64,000 nucleotides of DNA from Thalassotalea algicola. GTDB lineage: Bacteria; Pseudomonadota; Gammaproteobacteria; Enterobacterales; Alteromonadaceae. The position numbers and the translations under genes were made by a program. Each line of letters opens with the position of its first letter. The stretch's first letter is position 1. The notes beneath the pieces were generated by a model. That model was not told the origin of the DNA, made no database searches, and worked only from the letters and a program-made list of their open reading frames with translations. Where the stretch lies: assembly GCF_012932965.1 (NCBI RefSeq), contig NZ_JABBXH010000001.1, positions 558,001 to 622,000 on the forward strand, read 5' to 3'. Below are positions 17,632-26,812 of the stretch, piece by piece.

Positions 17632-18513
17632 ATGAAAGTAAGTATTGGTATTCCATTTTTTAATCCTGGTCCAGTGTTTAGAGAGGCAATTGCTTCCGTA
17701 TTAAATCAAACGTTTGAAGATTTCGAATTAATTCTCCTTGATGATGGCTCAAGCGATAATGCGCTTAGTATTGCTCAGTCGTTTGCAGACCCTAGGATCA
17801 AAGTTATCAGTGATGGCAAAAATAAAGGTCTTCCAGCGCGGTTAAATGAACTGATTGAATTATCTAGTGGTGATTATATTGCAAGAATGGACGCTGATGA
17901 CTTAATTAGTCCTGACAGGCTTCAGCTACAAGTTAATTTCTTAAATACACGGCAAACGATTGACCTAGTTTCAACAGGAATATGCTCAATAACAGATGAT
18001 GCAAAAGTACTTGGCTATCGAAAGCCGCAAGAGAGCCCCCTTTCCAATGCAAGTATTTCTGATGCCATATACGGTAGAGTCAACATCGCACATGCGACGA
18101 TAATGGCGAGAAAGAGTTGGTATCAGCGTAATCAATACAATGAAACAGCAAAGTTGATGGAGGATTATCAACTCTGGATTGACGCTGCAATCAAGGATGA
18201 TCTCAATGTTGGCTATATCGTTACACCATTATATTTTTATCGTGAAGAAAGCTCGGTATCATCTCGAAAAGCAATTAATGCCTATAAAAATCAGCTTTCT
18301 TTAGTCAAAGAAAACTATCTTAATTATTTAAGCTGGCCAGAGAAGTTTAAATTTACCCTAACAATGCGTTTTAAAATGTTAGTTGTTTTAATGTTAAACT
18401 CTTTTAATACAACTAACTTGTTAATGTCTTTACGCAACAAAAGTACAGAACAACATGAGCCAGAATTAATGGCCCTTCAACAACAGTTAGATGATATTCG
18501 GAGTCAAGTTTGA
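17632..18513 (+). CDS. GT2 family glycosyltransferase
   Basis: A 293-aa GT-A inverting transferase. It opens with VSIGIPFFNPGPVFREAIASVL, then LILLDDGSSDN and GDYIARMDADDLISPDRL, giving the DDG and DxD metal/nucleotide motifs of GT2. The acceptor half contains MEDYQLWIDA, comparable to the conserved ED-x-x-L-W block. It is oriented with and abuts the polymerase gene; its stop TGA overlaps the TTG start of the next gene. Confidence 0.9.
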   Translation: MKVSIGIPFFNPGPVFREAIASVLNQTFEDFELILLDDGSSDNALSIAQSFADPRIKVISDGKNKGLPARLNELIELSSGDYIARMDADDLISPDRLQLQVNFLNTRQTIDLVSTGICSITDDAKVLGYRKPQESPLSNASISDAIYGRVNIAHATIMARKSWYQRNQYNETAKLMEDYQLWIDAAIKDDLNVGYIVTPLYFYREESSVSSRKAINAYKNQLSLVKENYLNYLSWPEKFKFTLTMRFKMLVVLMLNSFNTTNLLMSLRNKSTEQHEPELMALQQQLDDIRSQV

Positions 18514-19640
18514 AAAAGGTTTTAATCGTAACGGCTGTACCGGAGACCGTTAATGCTTTTCTAACTGCTTATATTTCCGAGCTAAGCAAACATTATGAAG
18601 TGCATGTAGCATGTACGTTAAATGATCAACACGCCCTTAAAAGTCTAAGCGGCAATGTAGTAACTCATAATATTAATATCGCTCGGCAGCCGAGTATATT
18701 TGAAGACTTGAAGTCTTTATTTCAGTTATATCGATTTTTTAAGCACCAAAATTTTGATTCCATTCATTCATTTACACCAAAAGCGGGATTATTAAGTCAA
18801 GCTGCTGCATGGCTAGCTCGGTGTCCAAATAGACTCCATACATTTACAGGCCAAGTCTGGGCAACTAAAAAAGGTATCGCTAGGCTAGGATTGAAGTGGC
18901 TAGACAAATTAACGGCAACGCTCACGACAATATGCCTTGCCGACAGTCACTCTCAAAAAGACTTTATTGTGGCAGAAAAGGTGGTTAACCCAACTAAATG
19001 CCATGTATTAGCTTCAGGTTCAATTTCTGGTGTGAATATTGATAAGTTTAAATATTCCGCTAACGCTAGAGAACAATTAAGAACAGAGTATGGAATTTCT
19101 GAAGATAACTTTATATTCTTATTTGTCGGTCGCTTAAAGTACGACAAAGGCATTCCGGAATTAATTGCGGCATTTGAAAAACTCAATTTCTCACAGCCAG
19201 CCAAATTATTTATTATCGGTAAGGATGAGGATAACTTACTGCCTTTAGTGAGTAATAAAAGTGATGTGATTTTTGCGGGTTTTAAAACCAATGTTCCTGA
19301 TTTTTATAGTTTTGCTGATGTTTTGGTTTTACCAAGTCACAGGGAAGGCTTTGGTAACGTAATAATAGAAGCTGCAGCATGTAATTTACCGGCAATTGCT
19401 TCTAATATATACGGACTTTCAGATGCAGTGTCCCATGAATATAGTGGGCTTTTACATCAAGTTAAAAATGAAAATGCCCTAGCAAGCTGCATGCAGCGGC
19501 TTTTAGATTCACCAGAATTACTCGCGACTTATAAAAAACAAGCTCGGCAAAGAGTTGAAGAAGTATTTGCTGAGCCAATCCTCGTGAATGCATTCTTAAC
19601 CTTTTACAAAGCACACCTTAAGGAACATTCACCAAAATGA
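18510..19640 (+). CDS. GT4 family glycosyltransferase (PglA-like)
   Basis: A 376-aa GT-B enzyme. The N-terminal half has [38 protein letters not shown], characteristic of transferases acting on bacillosamine- or amino-sugar-linked undecaprenyl carriers. The C-terminal half contains [27 protein letters not shown] and [16 protein letters not shown] (E-x7-E). The start is TTG at 18510, overlapping the preceding stop, implying translational coupling. Placement immediately before the PglC-like transferase suggests it adds the second sugar to the lipid-linked primer; that is inference. Confidence 0.88.
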   Translation: MKKVLIVTAVPETVNAFLTAYISELSKHYEVHVACTLNDQHALKSLSGNVVTHNINIARQPSIFEDLKSLFQLYRFFKHQNFDSIHSFTPKAGLLSQAAAWLARCPNRLHTFTGQVWATKKGIARLGLKWLDKLTATLTTICLADSHSQKDFIVAEKVVNPTKCHVLASGSISGVNIDKFKYSANAREQLRTEYGISEDNFIFLFVGRLKYDKGIPELIAAFEKLNFSQPAKLFIIGKDEDNLLPLVSNKSDVIFAGFKTNVPDFYSFADVLVLPSHREGFGNVIIEAAACNLPAIASNIYGLSDAVSHEYSGLLHQVKNENALASCMQRLLDSPELLATYKKQARQRVEEVFAEPILVNAFLTFYKAHLKEHSPK

Positions 19641-20233
19641 TGAAGCGACTATTCGATTTTTTAACAGCGTTTACCTTACTATTCATGCTATCGCCAGTAT
19701 TGTTTATAGTCGCTTTGCTTGTACGCTTTAAGTTAGGTTCACCGATTATTTTTCATCAACCTCGTCCAGGACTTAAAGGTGAGGTGTTTTCTATGTATAA
19801 GTTTAGAAGCATGACTGATGAAAAAGACGAAAATGGCGAACTATTACCAGATAGTATGCGACTAACAGGCTTTGGAAAGCTATTGCGTTCAACCAGCATG
19901 GATGAATTACCTGGGCTTTGGAATGTATTAATAGGCAAGATGAGTTTAGTCGGCCCAAGGCCTCTTTTGATTGAATATCTACCTTTGTATTCTCATGAAC
20001 AAGCAAAGCGACATAATGTGCGCCCAGGCATTACTGGCTGGGCGCAGGTAAATGGCCGCAACAACTTATCATGGCAAGAAAAATTCAAGCTCGATGTCTG
20101 GTATGTAGAAAACCAATCGTTTTGGCTTGATATCAAAATCTTATTTTTAACCGTATATAAAGTCATAAAAAGAAGTGATATCGCCGCTGACGGTGAAGTA
20201 ACCATGACCAAATTCACTGGAAATGAAGAATGA
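19637..20233 (+). CDS. Initiating undecaprenyl-phosphate sugar-1-phosphate transferase (PglC-like)
   Basis: A 198-aa monotopic phosphoglycosyl transferase. It has one reentrant hydrophobic helix (residues 6-30), then [53 protein letters not shown] and [13 protein letters not shown]. These are the conserved blocks of the small PglC/WcaJ-core family, with the Asp-Glu catalytic dyad in MDELP. It transfers a sugar-1-phosphate (likely diNAcBac-1-P given its neighbours) to undecaprenyl phosphate. ATGA overlaps at both ends couple it to neighbours. Confidence 0.93.
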   Translation: MMKRLFDFLTAFTLLFMLSPVLFIVALLVRFKLGSPIIFHQPRPGLKGEVFSMYKFRSMTDEKDENGELLPDSMRLTGFGKLLRSTSMDELPGLWNVLIGKMSLVGPRPLLIEYLPLYSHEQAKRHNVRPGITGWAQVNGRNNLSWQEKFKLDVWYVENQSFWLDIKILFLTVYKVIKRSDIAADGEVTMTKFTGNEE

Positions 20234-20853
20234 AGAAGTTACTAATCATTGGTGCTAGCGGGCATGGACGCGTTATTGCTGACTGTGCTGAGAAGATGGC
20301 ATGTTACGAACAGATAGCCTTTGTCGATGCTATTTATCCAGAAAAAACCAGTAACTTACATTGGCCGGTTATCGGGGATGATACCTTTTGGCAAAAGCAC
20401 ATCAAGGATTTTGAAATTGTCGTTGGTATTGGTAATAACGACATTCGATTGCGTATTACACGTGACATAATTGCTCGAGGCGGTAAACTGGCGACAATTA
20501 TTCATCCATCAGCTGTTGTTAGCGAGCACACCGACATTGGTGCTGGCAGTGTTTTTTTTGCTAGTTCAGTTGTTAATATTGGTTGTAAATTAGGTATTGC
20601 AACTATCGTGAATACTGGTGCTAGCGTCGATCATGACTGTGAAATAGCTGATGGCTGCCATATTGCACCAGGTGCAAATATCTCTGGTGGAGCTATTATT
20701 GGTGAGAAATCGTGGCTCGGTATAGGTAGTCAAGTAATCGAATTAATCAAAATAGGTGACAGTAGCTATATAGGCGCTGGCGCTACCGTAGTATCAGATC
20801 TAGCTGGGCATGCAACATATGTCGGTACACCAGCTACACAATTAAGAAAGTAG
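20230..20853 (+). CDS. PglD/NeuD-like sugar N- or O-acetyltransferase
   Basis: A 207-aa protein of the PglD/NeuD family. A small Rossmann-like N-terminus ([20 protein letters not shown]) binds the sugar nucleotide. A C-terminal left-handed beta-helix of hexapeptide repeats (from about residue 85: [21 protein letters not shown] onward) binds acetyl-CoA. The His-Asp pair in [12 protein letters not shown] matches the catalytic base of PglD. In the pathway it would acetylate the 4-amino group made by the adjacent aminotransferase. Confidence 0.9.
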   Translation: MKKLLIIGASGHGRVIADCAEKMACYEQIAFVDAIYPEKTSNLHWPVIGDDTFWQKHIKDFEIVVGIGNNDIRLRITRDIIARGGKLATIIHPSAVVSEHTDIGAGSVFFASSVVNIGCKLGIATIVNTGASVDHDCEIADGCHIAPGANISGGAIIGEKSWLGIGSQVIELIKIGDSSYIGAGATVVSDLAGHATYVGTPATQLRK

Positions 20854-20860
20854 GTTAAAC

Positions 20861-22045
20861 GTGTTAAATTCTCCGTTCGCCCCATGGCCAAGTTTTACAC
20901 AAGAAGAAGCTGATGCGGTCAGCAAGGTTTTGTTATCTAATAAGGTGAATTACTGGACTGGTCAAGAAGGTAGATTATTTGAGCAAGAATTCGCTGCATA
21001 CACGCAATCTCAATATGCCGTTGCTGTTGCCAATGGCACATTGGCGCTAGACTTAGCTTTACATGCACTAGATATAGGTGTCGGTGATGAAGTTATCGTT
21101 ACGCCACGAACTTTTATTGCATCAATTAGCTGTATCGTTAATGCTGGCGCTATCCCCGTATTTGCTGACGTTGACCTTGTCTCGCAAAATATTACCCCTG
21201 AAACTATTACTCCAGTATTAACGGGAAAAACAAAAGCTATCATTTGTGTACATTTAGCTGGTTGGCCGTGTGATATGGACGGTATTATGAAGTTGGCTGC
21301 AGAAAACAACTTAAAAGTTATTGAAGATTGCGCTCAAGCTCATGGCGCCAAATATAAAGGGCGCTCAGTAGGCTCCATTGGACATATTGGTTGTTGGTCA
21401 TTTTGCCAAGATAAAATAATGACCACGGGTGGCGAAGGCGGGATGTTAACCACCAATGATGAACAATTGTGGCGAAAAGCTTGGGCATTTAAAGATCACG
21501 GTAAGTCATACGAAGCGGTATATGAGCGTGAACATCCACCTGGTTACCGCTGGTTGCATGAAAGTTTTGGCACAAATTGGCGGTTGACAGAAATGCAATC
21601 AGCGATTGGGCGTATTCAGTTACGTCATATGCCTGATTGGACTGAAAAACGGAACAATTTTGCAGAGCAAATACTATCAACTTGTGAAAAACACCCATTT
21701 TTATCTGTACTAAGGCCAACTCACCAAAATTTACATGCCTATTATAAATGTTATGTTCAAGTGAAGTCTGAAAAACTGCCAAGCAATTGGAATAGAGAAC
21801 GCATTATCAACGCAATCGCTGAAAACCAAGTCCCTTGTTTCTCAGGAAGCTGCTCTGAAGTGTATAAAGAAAAAGCGTTTGATAATACAGGATTCAGGCC
21901 TTCACAACCTTTAGCCAACGCTAAATTGCTCGGTGAAAATAGCTTAATGTTTTTAGTGCATCCAACATTAAGCACACAAGAAATTACATTAACATGCAAA
22001 GCAATTGACGATGTTGCCCAACAAATAGCCAAAGATGTTGCATAA
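20861..22045 (+). CDS. DegT/DnrJ/EryC1 sugar aminotransferase (PglE-like)
   Basis: A 394-aa PLP-dependent UDP-4-keto-sugar aminotransferase. It has YAVAVANGTLALDLALHAL, VIEDCAQAHGAKYKGRSVGSIGHIG and the lysine block WSFCQDKIMTTGGEGGML, where the Lys forms the Schiff base. The start is GTG at 20861, seven bases after the preceding stop; no in-frame ATG lies near. The neighbours (acetyltransferase, C6-dehydratase, PglC-like transferase) fit conversion of UDP-4-keto-6-deoxy-GlcNAc to the 4-amino sugar. Confidence 0.92.
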   Translation: MLNSPFAPWPSFTQEEADAVSKVLLSNKVNYWTGQEGRLFEQEFAAYTQSQYAVAVANGTLALDLALHALDIGVGDEVIVTPRTFIASISCIVNAGAIPVFADVDLVSQNITPETITPVLTGKTKAIICVHLAGWPCDMDGIMKLAAENNLKVIEDCAQAHGAKYKGRSVGSIGHIGCWSFCQDKIMTTGGEGGMLTTNDEQLWRKAWAFKDHGKSYEAVYEREHPPGYRWLHESFGTNWRLTEMQSAIGRIQLRHMPDWTEKRNNFAEQILSTCEKHPFLSVLRPTHQNLHAYYKCYVQVKSEKLPSNWNRERIINAIAENQVPCFSGSCSEVYKEKAFDNTGFRPSQPLANAKLLGENSLMFLVHPTLSTQEITLTCKAIDDVAQQIAKDVA

Positions 22046-22069
22046 ATGTAAGCAATTAAGTGACAAATA

Positions 22070-22139
22070 TGACAAAAATTGTCAGAATAGCTTCAAAGGA
22101 TACACCCAAAATGGATGTTAAAATAATAATAAGGTGTAT
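22070..22139. promoter_or_regulatory. Two inverted repeats in the gap before the C6-dehydratase gene
   Basis: The 99-base gap holds TGACAA-AAA-TTGTCA (22070-22084) and a longer-spaced pair ATACACC (22100-22106) / GGTGTAT (22133-22139). No T run follows, so they look more like operator or mRNA-structure elements than a terminator. Function is unknown. Confidence 0.35.
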
Positions 22140-22144
22140 AGATT

Positions 22145-24052
22145 ATGATCAGACGTATTGATCTGATTCCTAGCTCAATAAAATTACTTATCGCGCTAAG
22201 CTATGACTCAGCAGCGTTAAGCATTGCGTTTTTCTTATCATACTTTCTCCGTTTAGGCGGCGAAATTAGTGTTGTAGGCTATTCAGAATTTATTGTATTT
22301 GCACTAACAGTAGGCTTCACATTAAGCTGCTTTTACTTGTTAGATGTATATTCATCAATCATTCGTTATTTTAATGCCAAAGCATCACTAAAAATTATTG
22401 GCATTCTCATTGGTTCTGCTTGTGTGTGCTATTTGTCTTCACAAGTTTTTGATGCTTTTGTACCGCGCTCAATTCCTTTTTCATTTTTAGTGTTGTCATC
22501 AATGCTGATAGCTGGCGCTCGAGCACTAGTCGGTTTTTTTGTCAGTGAACACTGGTTTGATGAACGCGAAGAAGTTGTTATTTTCGGTGCAGGTACTACT
22601 GGTAGACAGTTAGTAAGTACGCTTACTCAGGGTAATAAATACCAAGTTTTAGCTATTCTTGATCAAAAGACTCAATACCAAGGTCGTAGTCTATTCGGCA
22701 TTAAGATTCACAACTTAGAATACATTAAAGTTCTCACCAAAAAATATAAAAATTTCAAAGTATTAATTGCCGTTTCAGAAGTAAATCCCGAACGTATGAA
22801 ACAAATTGTCAATCAATTTGAACCCTACGCACTAGAATTACTTACCGTACCTTCTATGTACGATATCGTCTCAGGTAAACACACAATAGACGAGTTACGA
22901 GAAGTATCCGTTGATGAACTACTTGGCCGTGAGCCTGTCGAGCCAATTCCTGAGTTACTAAGTGCCAATATTAAAGATAAAGTCGTCTTAGTCTCTGGTG
23001 CTGGCGGATCAATTGGTAAAGAATTATGTCGACAAATTATTCAGCAGCAACCTAGCAAATTAATTTTACTGGAAGTTAGCGAAGCATTTCTTTATGAAAT
23101 CAATCAGGAATTGACCGAATTTCAAGTAGAAAATAATACCGAAATTCCTGTAGTTCCAATGATAGGTAATGTACAGAATGGTATGCTAATGACACGTATT
23201 TTTGACGTGCAACGTGTGCAAACCATCTATCATGCAGCTGCGTATAAACATGTTCCTATGGTAGAGAAAAATGTTATTGCTGGCATCACGAATAACGTTT
23301 TAGGTACCTATGAAATTGCGCAGGCAGCAGTTTTTTGCGAAGTAGAAACTTTTGTTTTAATTTCTACTGATAAAGCGGTTCGCCCGACCAATGTCATGGG
23401 CGCAACTAAACGTATGGCCGAATTAGTGTTACAAGGTTTAGCCAAGCGTGATCACCAAACTCGCTTTGTTATGGTGCGCTTTGGCAATGTGCTCGGCTCA
23501 TCTGGCTCGGTTGTACCGTTATTTAAAAAGCAAATTAGAAATGGCGGCCCTATCACAGTTACACACCCAGACATTATTCGCTACTTCATGACTATCCCAG
23601 AAGCGGCCCAACTGGTGATTCAAGCTGGAGCAATGGGCAAAGGCGGTGATGTATTTGTACTAGATATGGGTAGCCCAGTTAAAATTGTCGATTTAGCAAT
23701 AAAAATGACTCACTTAATGGGTTACACCGTTAAAGATGAACAAAATCCAAATGGTGATATTGAAATTAAATTTAGTGGCCTTCGCCCTGGTGAGAAGCTT
23801 TATGAAGAGCTACTTATTGATGATCATGCACAAACCACAACACATAAACGTATCCTTACAGCGAATGAGCGTTCGATTAGCTGGGTAGAAGTACATAATC
23901 TATTAATACGTATTACTGAAGCGATGAACGACGAAAATGTCGCAGAAATTCGACAGTTGTTAATGGATGCACCGCTCGGCTATGTGCCTGAGTCACACTC
24001 CAGCGATGAATTAGAGAATACAGAGAATAAAGCAGACCAAACAGCTAGTTAG
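22145..24052 (+). CDS. UDP-GlcNAc C6-dehydratase, membrane-bound (PglF/WbpM-like)
   Basis: A 635-aa nucleotide-sugar 4,6-dehydratase. Four N-terminal membrane helices (to about residue 125) precede a first Rossmann-like region (VVIFGAGTTGRQLV) and the catalytic SDR domain with VLVSGAGGSIGKELCRQI near residue 280. The active site reads STDKAVRPTNVMGATKRM: Met replaces the usual SDR Tyr before Lys, the S-M-K triad known in WbpM-type enzymes. The product, UDP-4-keto-6-deoxy-sugar, feeds the PglE-like aminotransferase. As the last gene of the locus it overlaps its convergent neighbour by four bases. Confidence 0.93.
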   Translation: MIRRIDLIPSSIKLLIALSYDSAALSIAFFLSYFLRLGGEISVVGYSEFIVFALTVGFTLSCFYLLDVYSSIIRYFNAKASLKIIGILIGSACVCYLSSQVFDAFVPRSIPFSFLVLSSMLIAGARALVGFFVSEHWFDEREEVVIFGAGTTGRQLVSTLTQGNKYQVLAILDQKTQYQGRSLFGIKIHNLEYIKVLTKKYKNFKVLIAVSEVNPERMKQIVNQFEPYALELLTVPSMYDIVSGKHTIDELREVSVDELLGREPVEPIPELLSANIKDKVVLVSGAGGSIGKELCRQIIQQQPSKLILLEVSEAFLYEINQELTEFQVENNTEIPVVPMIGNVQNGMLMTRIFDVQRVQTIYHAAAYKHVPMVEKNVIAGITNNVLGTYEIAQAAVFCEVETFVLISTDKAVRPTNVMGATKRMAELVLQGLAKRDHQTRFVMVRFGNVLGSSGSVVPLFKKQIRNGGPITVTHPDIIRYFMTIPEAAQLVIQAGAMGKGGDVFVLDMGSPVKIVDLAIKMTHLMGYTVKDEQNPNGDIEIKFSGLRPGEKLYEELLIDDHAQTTTHKRILTANERSISWVEVHNLLIRITEAMNDENVAEIRQLLMDAPLGYVPESHSSDELENTENKADQTAS

Positions 24053-24516
24053 TCTGCTTTTTTCGATACTCTGTCATACATCACAATACTACCAGCAACG
24101 GAGACATTTAAGCTGTAATCACCCGGCAGCTTTACCAATTGATGACATTTGGCCAACACTTGCTGCGGTAAACCTGATTGTTCGTTGCCTAACAGATAAA
24201 CACAACGATGCGGATGTTTATATTTGCTTAATTCGCTAGCTTGTTCTGACAACTCCACACCAATAAGTGGTGTGTCATAAGGCAAGTTTTTAATCAAATC
24301 GTCAATTGAGTCGTAATGATATAAGGGAATTTTTTGCCAAGCATTGGTAACATCAGTAGTCTGTTTTTTATATTTTTTATCTACAGTAAAAATAAACGAC
24401 GCACCTAATATATAAGCCGAGCGCCATAATGTTCCAATATTAATTTCATCCACATTGTTTAAAATGCCGATACCAAAAAAACCATTTTCTGAATAAGTTT
24501 GTTTAAGTCGTGCCAT
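24049..24516 (-). CDS. TrmH/SpoU-family RNA ribose methyltransferase
   Basis: A 155-aa SPOUT methyltransferase using SAM to 2'-O-methylate RNA. Motif 1 is NVDEINIGTLWRSAYILGA, motif 2 LLGNEQSGLP and motif 3 LPGDYSLNVSVAGSIVMYD, which together form the trefoil-knot SAM site. The short length matches the TrmL-like minimal class lacking an N-terminal L30e domain. The RNA target cannot be told from sequence. It is unrelated to the polysaccharide genes and marks the right boundary of that locus. Confidence 0.9.
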   Translation of the reverse strand: MARLKQTYSENGFFGIGILNNVDEINIGTLWRSAYILGASFIFTVDKKYKKQTTDVTNAWQKIPLYHYDSIDDLIKNLPYDTPLIGVELSEQASELSKYKHPHRCVYLLGNEQSGLPQQVLAKCHQLVKLPGDYSLNVSVAGSIVMYDRVSKKAD

Positions 24517-24528
24517 TAAGGTTACTGT

Positions 24529-25710
24529 TTACTCTTCTTTTTTAAGCAGAATCCAAATATCCGCATAGTCTGGTATATGTTTATTCGCTTGATGGTAATC
24601 GCCCCAGCCACGATAGCTACCAGCAAGCAAATCCAGCTGAAATAGATTGTCATCAAACGCTCCACCTTCATCTGCTAATATTGCCAATTGAGCTTGTGAT
24701 CGCTTCTCAAGCTGATAATTAACTAGAATCAATTTACCTAAGCCTAACTGTTTCACATTGCCCGCTAAGCTAACTTGCGGCTTTATTGCTATTTTGTTTT
24801 TTAGTTCTTTGCCATAGCCTAAAATGCTGGGGACTTCAGCGAAATACCAATATCGCTTTTGTTCCCGCTTACCTATCGCATAGTCATAGTCGATACCATT
24901 GTTTCTATGGACGTTAAAATAACGTATTTTACCGTCAACCGTTAATACACCAGTTCCCTGTAGTAACACGTCATGTAAAGCCTCTTCGGTTACCCAAACT
25001 AAAGGTTTTGCTAACTTTTTATTAAGTAAAGCACCTTCCATAACCTCCTGCCGTGTATAGCGAAATCGAGTTAACTGATCTTTTTTCAGCTCCGCTTGCT
25101 CAAGCGAGAAATGCTGTTCATCGCTAGGTAACTGGTAAAGTGCTTGTGAATAGTGATCAGTTTTAACCGCACTACCATCTAAGAGTTTTGCGTAATATTT
25201 CGTAAGGAATAGTTGTTTATTCGGGATTTGATTTAACATACGGCTTTTAACGCTATTAGTGCTCTTTCGTGCAATCTCATCTGCTTTTTCTTTATCAGGT
25301 ATCCAGCGAATAAATTCAAAATTGGCTTTTAAAAATGCACCATCATGTAAGCGACTGTTTCGATTAGCGCGCACATCTTCTTGATAAATCTGGCACAGAA
25401 AATCCAGCGTTTGCTCTACCCTGCCTAATGAAATGCCATTACCAATAGCTTTCCCAGCATGCACCGCCTTTACGTCATCCTTATGCTGACGAAGGTATTG
25501 ATTAGTTGCTTTTGACACTGCACAAAGCTCACTACCTTTAAATATCGACAGCTGGCCGAAGTTAGGGCTTTGTTCTTTTAAAAATTGAGCGTCGGCAAAG
25601 ACGTACGATTGTGTAACAACTACAAATATTAAAGCGATTAATAGACGACTAAACAAAAGAAGACCACTACAGACAGGATAATCCACAAATAGTATCAAGA
25701 ATTGTGTCAA
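24529..25710 (-). CDS. Exported MltA/3D-domain-like protein, possible lytic transglycosylase
   Basis: Up to 393 aa. A hydrophobic signal (about residues 18-38, ending VFA) targets it to the envelope. The middle has VLLQGTGVLTVDGKIRYFNVHRNNG and the C-terminus LAILADEGGAFDDNLFQLDLLAGSYRGWGD...ADIWILL. Together these resemble the MltA and 3D (three-Asp) domains of membrane-bound lytic transglycosylases, including the catalytic-type Asp positions. The start is uncertain: no ATG occurs in the N-terminal part, and TTG at 25710, GTG at 25686 and TTG at 25656 are candidates without a good Shine-Dalgarno. The gene lies 12 bases upstream of the TrmH-like gene, so they may be cotranscribed. Confidence 0.65.
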   Translation of the reverse strand: MTQFLILFVDYPVCSGLLLFSRLLIALIFVVVTQSYVFADAQFLKEQSPNFGQLSIFKGSELCAVSKATNQYLRQHKDDVKAVHAGKAIGNGISLGRVEQTLDFLCQIYQEDVRANRNSRLHDGAFLKANFEFIRWIPDKEKADEIARKSTNSVKSRMLNQIPNKQLFLTKYYAKLLDGSAVKTDHYSQALYQLPSDEQHFSLEQAELKKDQLTRFRYTRQEVMEGALLNKKLAKPLVWVTEEALHDVLLQGTGVLTVDGKIRYFNVHRNNGIDYDYAIGKREQKRYWYFAEVPSILGYGKELKNKIAIKPQVSLAGNVKQLGLGKLILVNYQLEKRSQAQLAILADEGGAFDDNLFQLDLLAGSYRGWGDYHQANKHIPDYADIWILLKKEE

Positions 25711-25811
25711 ATATTACAGCAAAAAAATACACTGTTACATTTAGACACGCCTGCCTCAACAATGCTCTCTTAAAATAAAGGCTGACATGGAGTTAATCAG
25801 AGAGTAAAGAA

Positions 25812-26327
25812 ATGAAAACAATTAAAATGATAATGGCAAGTCTACTAATAGCGACAAGTTCAGTGGGATTTGCCAATGAAGGTAATAGCAAATTTATCGA
25901 CATTGATGCCTATGAAAAAAATATTAAAGAAGCACTTTCTCTATATCAAAGTAATAATTATGAAAGTGCCCTTCCTGCACTTGAAAAAGTCGCTCAACTT
26001 GGCGAGAAAAAAGCACAGTACATCGTCGGTACTATGTATCTAAATGGTCAAGGTACTCCTCAAGATTTAAAGAAAAGCTATGCTTGGCTATCAGTAGCAA
26101 ACGAGCAAAAGACTAAATCTTGGAAGAAACCACTCAATATGCTTGAAGAAAAACTACCTAAAGATTATCTGGCCGTAGTTAATGAAGAGGCGAAGACCTA
26201 TATCGATAGATATGGCGTAAAGGCGCAAAAACTAAAGTGCCGCCCAATGAAAACGTTAGGCTCTAAAAAACCGAAACACACCTGTAAAAAATCAGAATTA
26301 AAACCAGGCTTTTATTACGCAGGTTAA
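25812..26327 (+). CDS. Exported Sel1-repeat protein
   Basis: A 171-aa protein with a signal peptide (residues 1-21, cut after GFA). The body contains one and a half TPR-like Sel1 repeats, the clearest being KAQYIVGTMYLNGQGTPQDLKKSYAWLSVANEQ at about residues 73-105. Such repeats mediate protein-protein contacts. Four basic C-terminal segments with two Cys (KLKCRP, HTCKKS) may be disulfide-bonded. The ribosome binding site AGAG precedes the ATG. It is a single gene divergent from the MltA-like gene; partner unknown. Confidence 0.8.
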   Translation: MKTIKMIMASLLIATSSVGFANEGNSKFIDIDAYEKNIKEALSLYQSNNYESALPALEKVAQLGEKKAQYIVGTMYLNGQGTPQDLKKSYAWLSVANEQKTKSWKKPLNMLEEKLPKDYLAVVNEEAKTYIDRYGVKAQKLKCRPMKTLGSKKPKHTCKKSELKPGFYYAG

Positions 26328-26812
26328 TAAGTTCTATTTTTCAATATTTAAGCGATTGGTATGAATGTAGCCTTCCGATATCTGTCGCTTATTTATCAAG
26401 CAATTAAGAATAAATCTCCATTTTAACAGGAAGCAATGTGTCACCTTCCTGAATATGCAACGAGTTAAGTTAATAATAGCTTCCGACTTGAATTCAGCTA
26501 GAAGAAAGTCGATTCGTTCCTGCCAAACAGCATTCTCTCTTCAATTCACTTCTCATAAAAGTCGCAAGAACTTAAGCATTTAATTTGTGAGATTTACAGC
26601 AAACCTCTAAAGTATTTCAGAATTCTTAATAAGGTAATCTAAATCAGAGAGAATATTTATCTCTGTAAAAAAGCTCAAAGACTACTAATTATTCATCATG
26701 CTTCATGACCAATTAATTACTCATACGCGTTGATTACAAAAAGTTACTAGTGCATTACGGCATTTCACACTATTATGCATGGCTTTATTGTTTTATCTTG
26801 TTAGTAAAGAGT
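26328..26812. other. 485-base intergenic region without recognised gene
   Basis: AT-rich sequence between the Sel1 gene and the cyclophilin gene. All frames are closed by stops at short intervals apart from the non-preferred GTG extension of the cyclophilin (26750). A short pair AGGAAG (26428-26433) / CTTCCT (26445-26450) was seen but has no T run. It presumably holds the cyclophilin promoter; nothing else could be supported. Confidence 0.5.

Noticed and set aside
10515-24052. Recently acquired mobile island around the polysaccharide locus
   Set aside because: The genes are AT-rich, but no integrase, transposase, tRNA junction or flanking direct repeat was found; such composition is usual for these loci.
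26750-26812. 21-residue N-terminal extension of the cyclophilin from a GTG start
   Set aside because: No ribosome site, and it would bury the signal peptide that begins at the ATG 26813.
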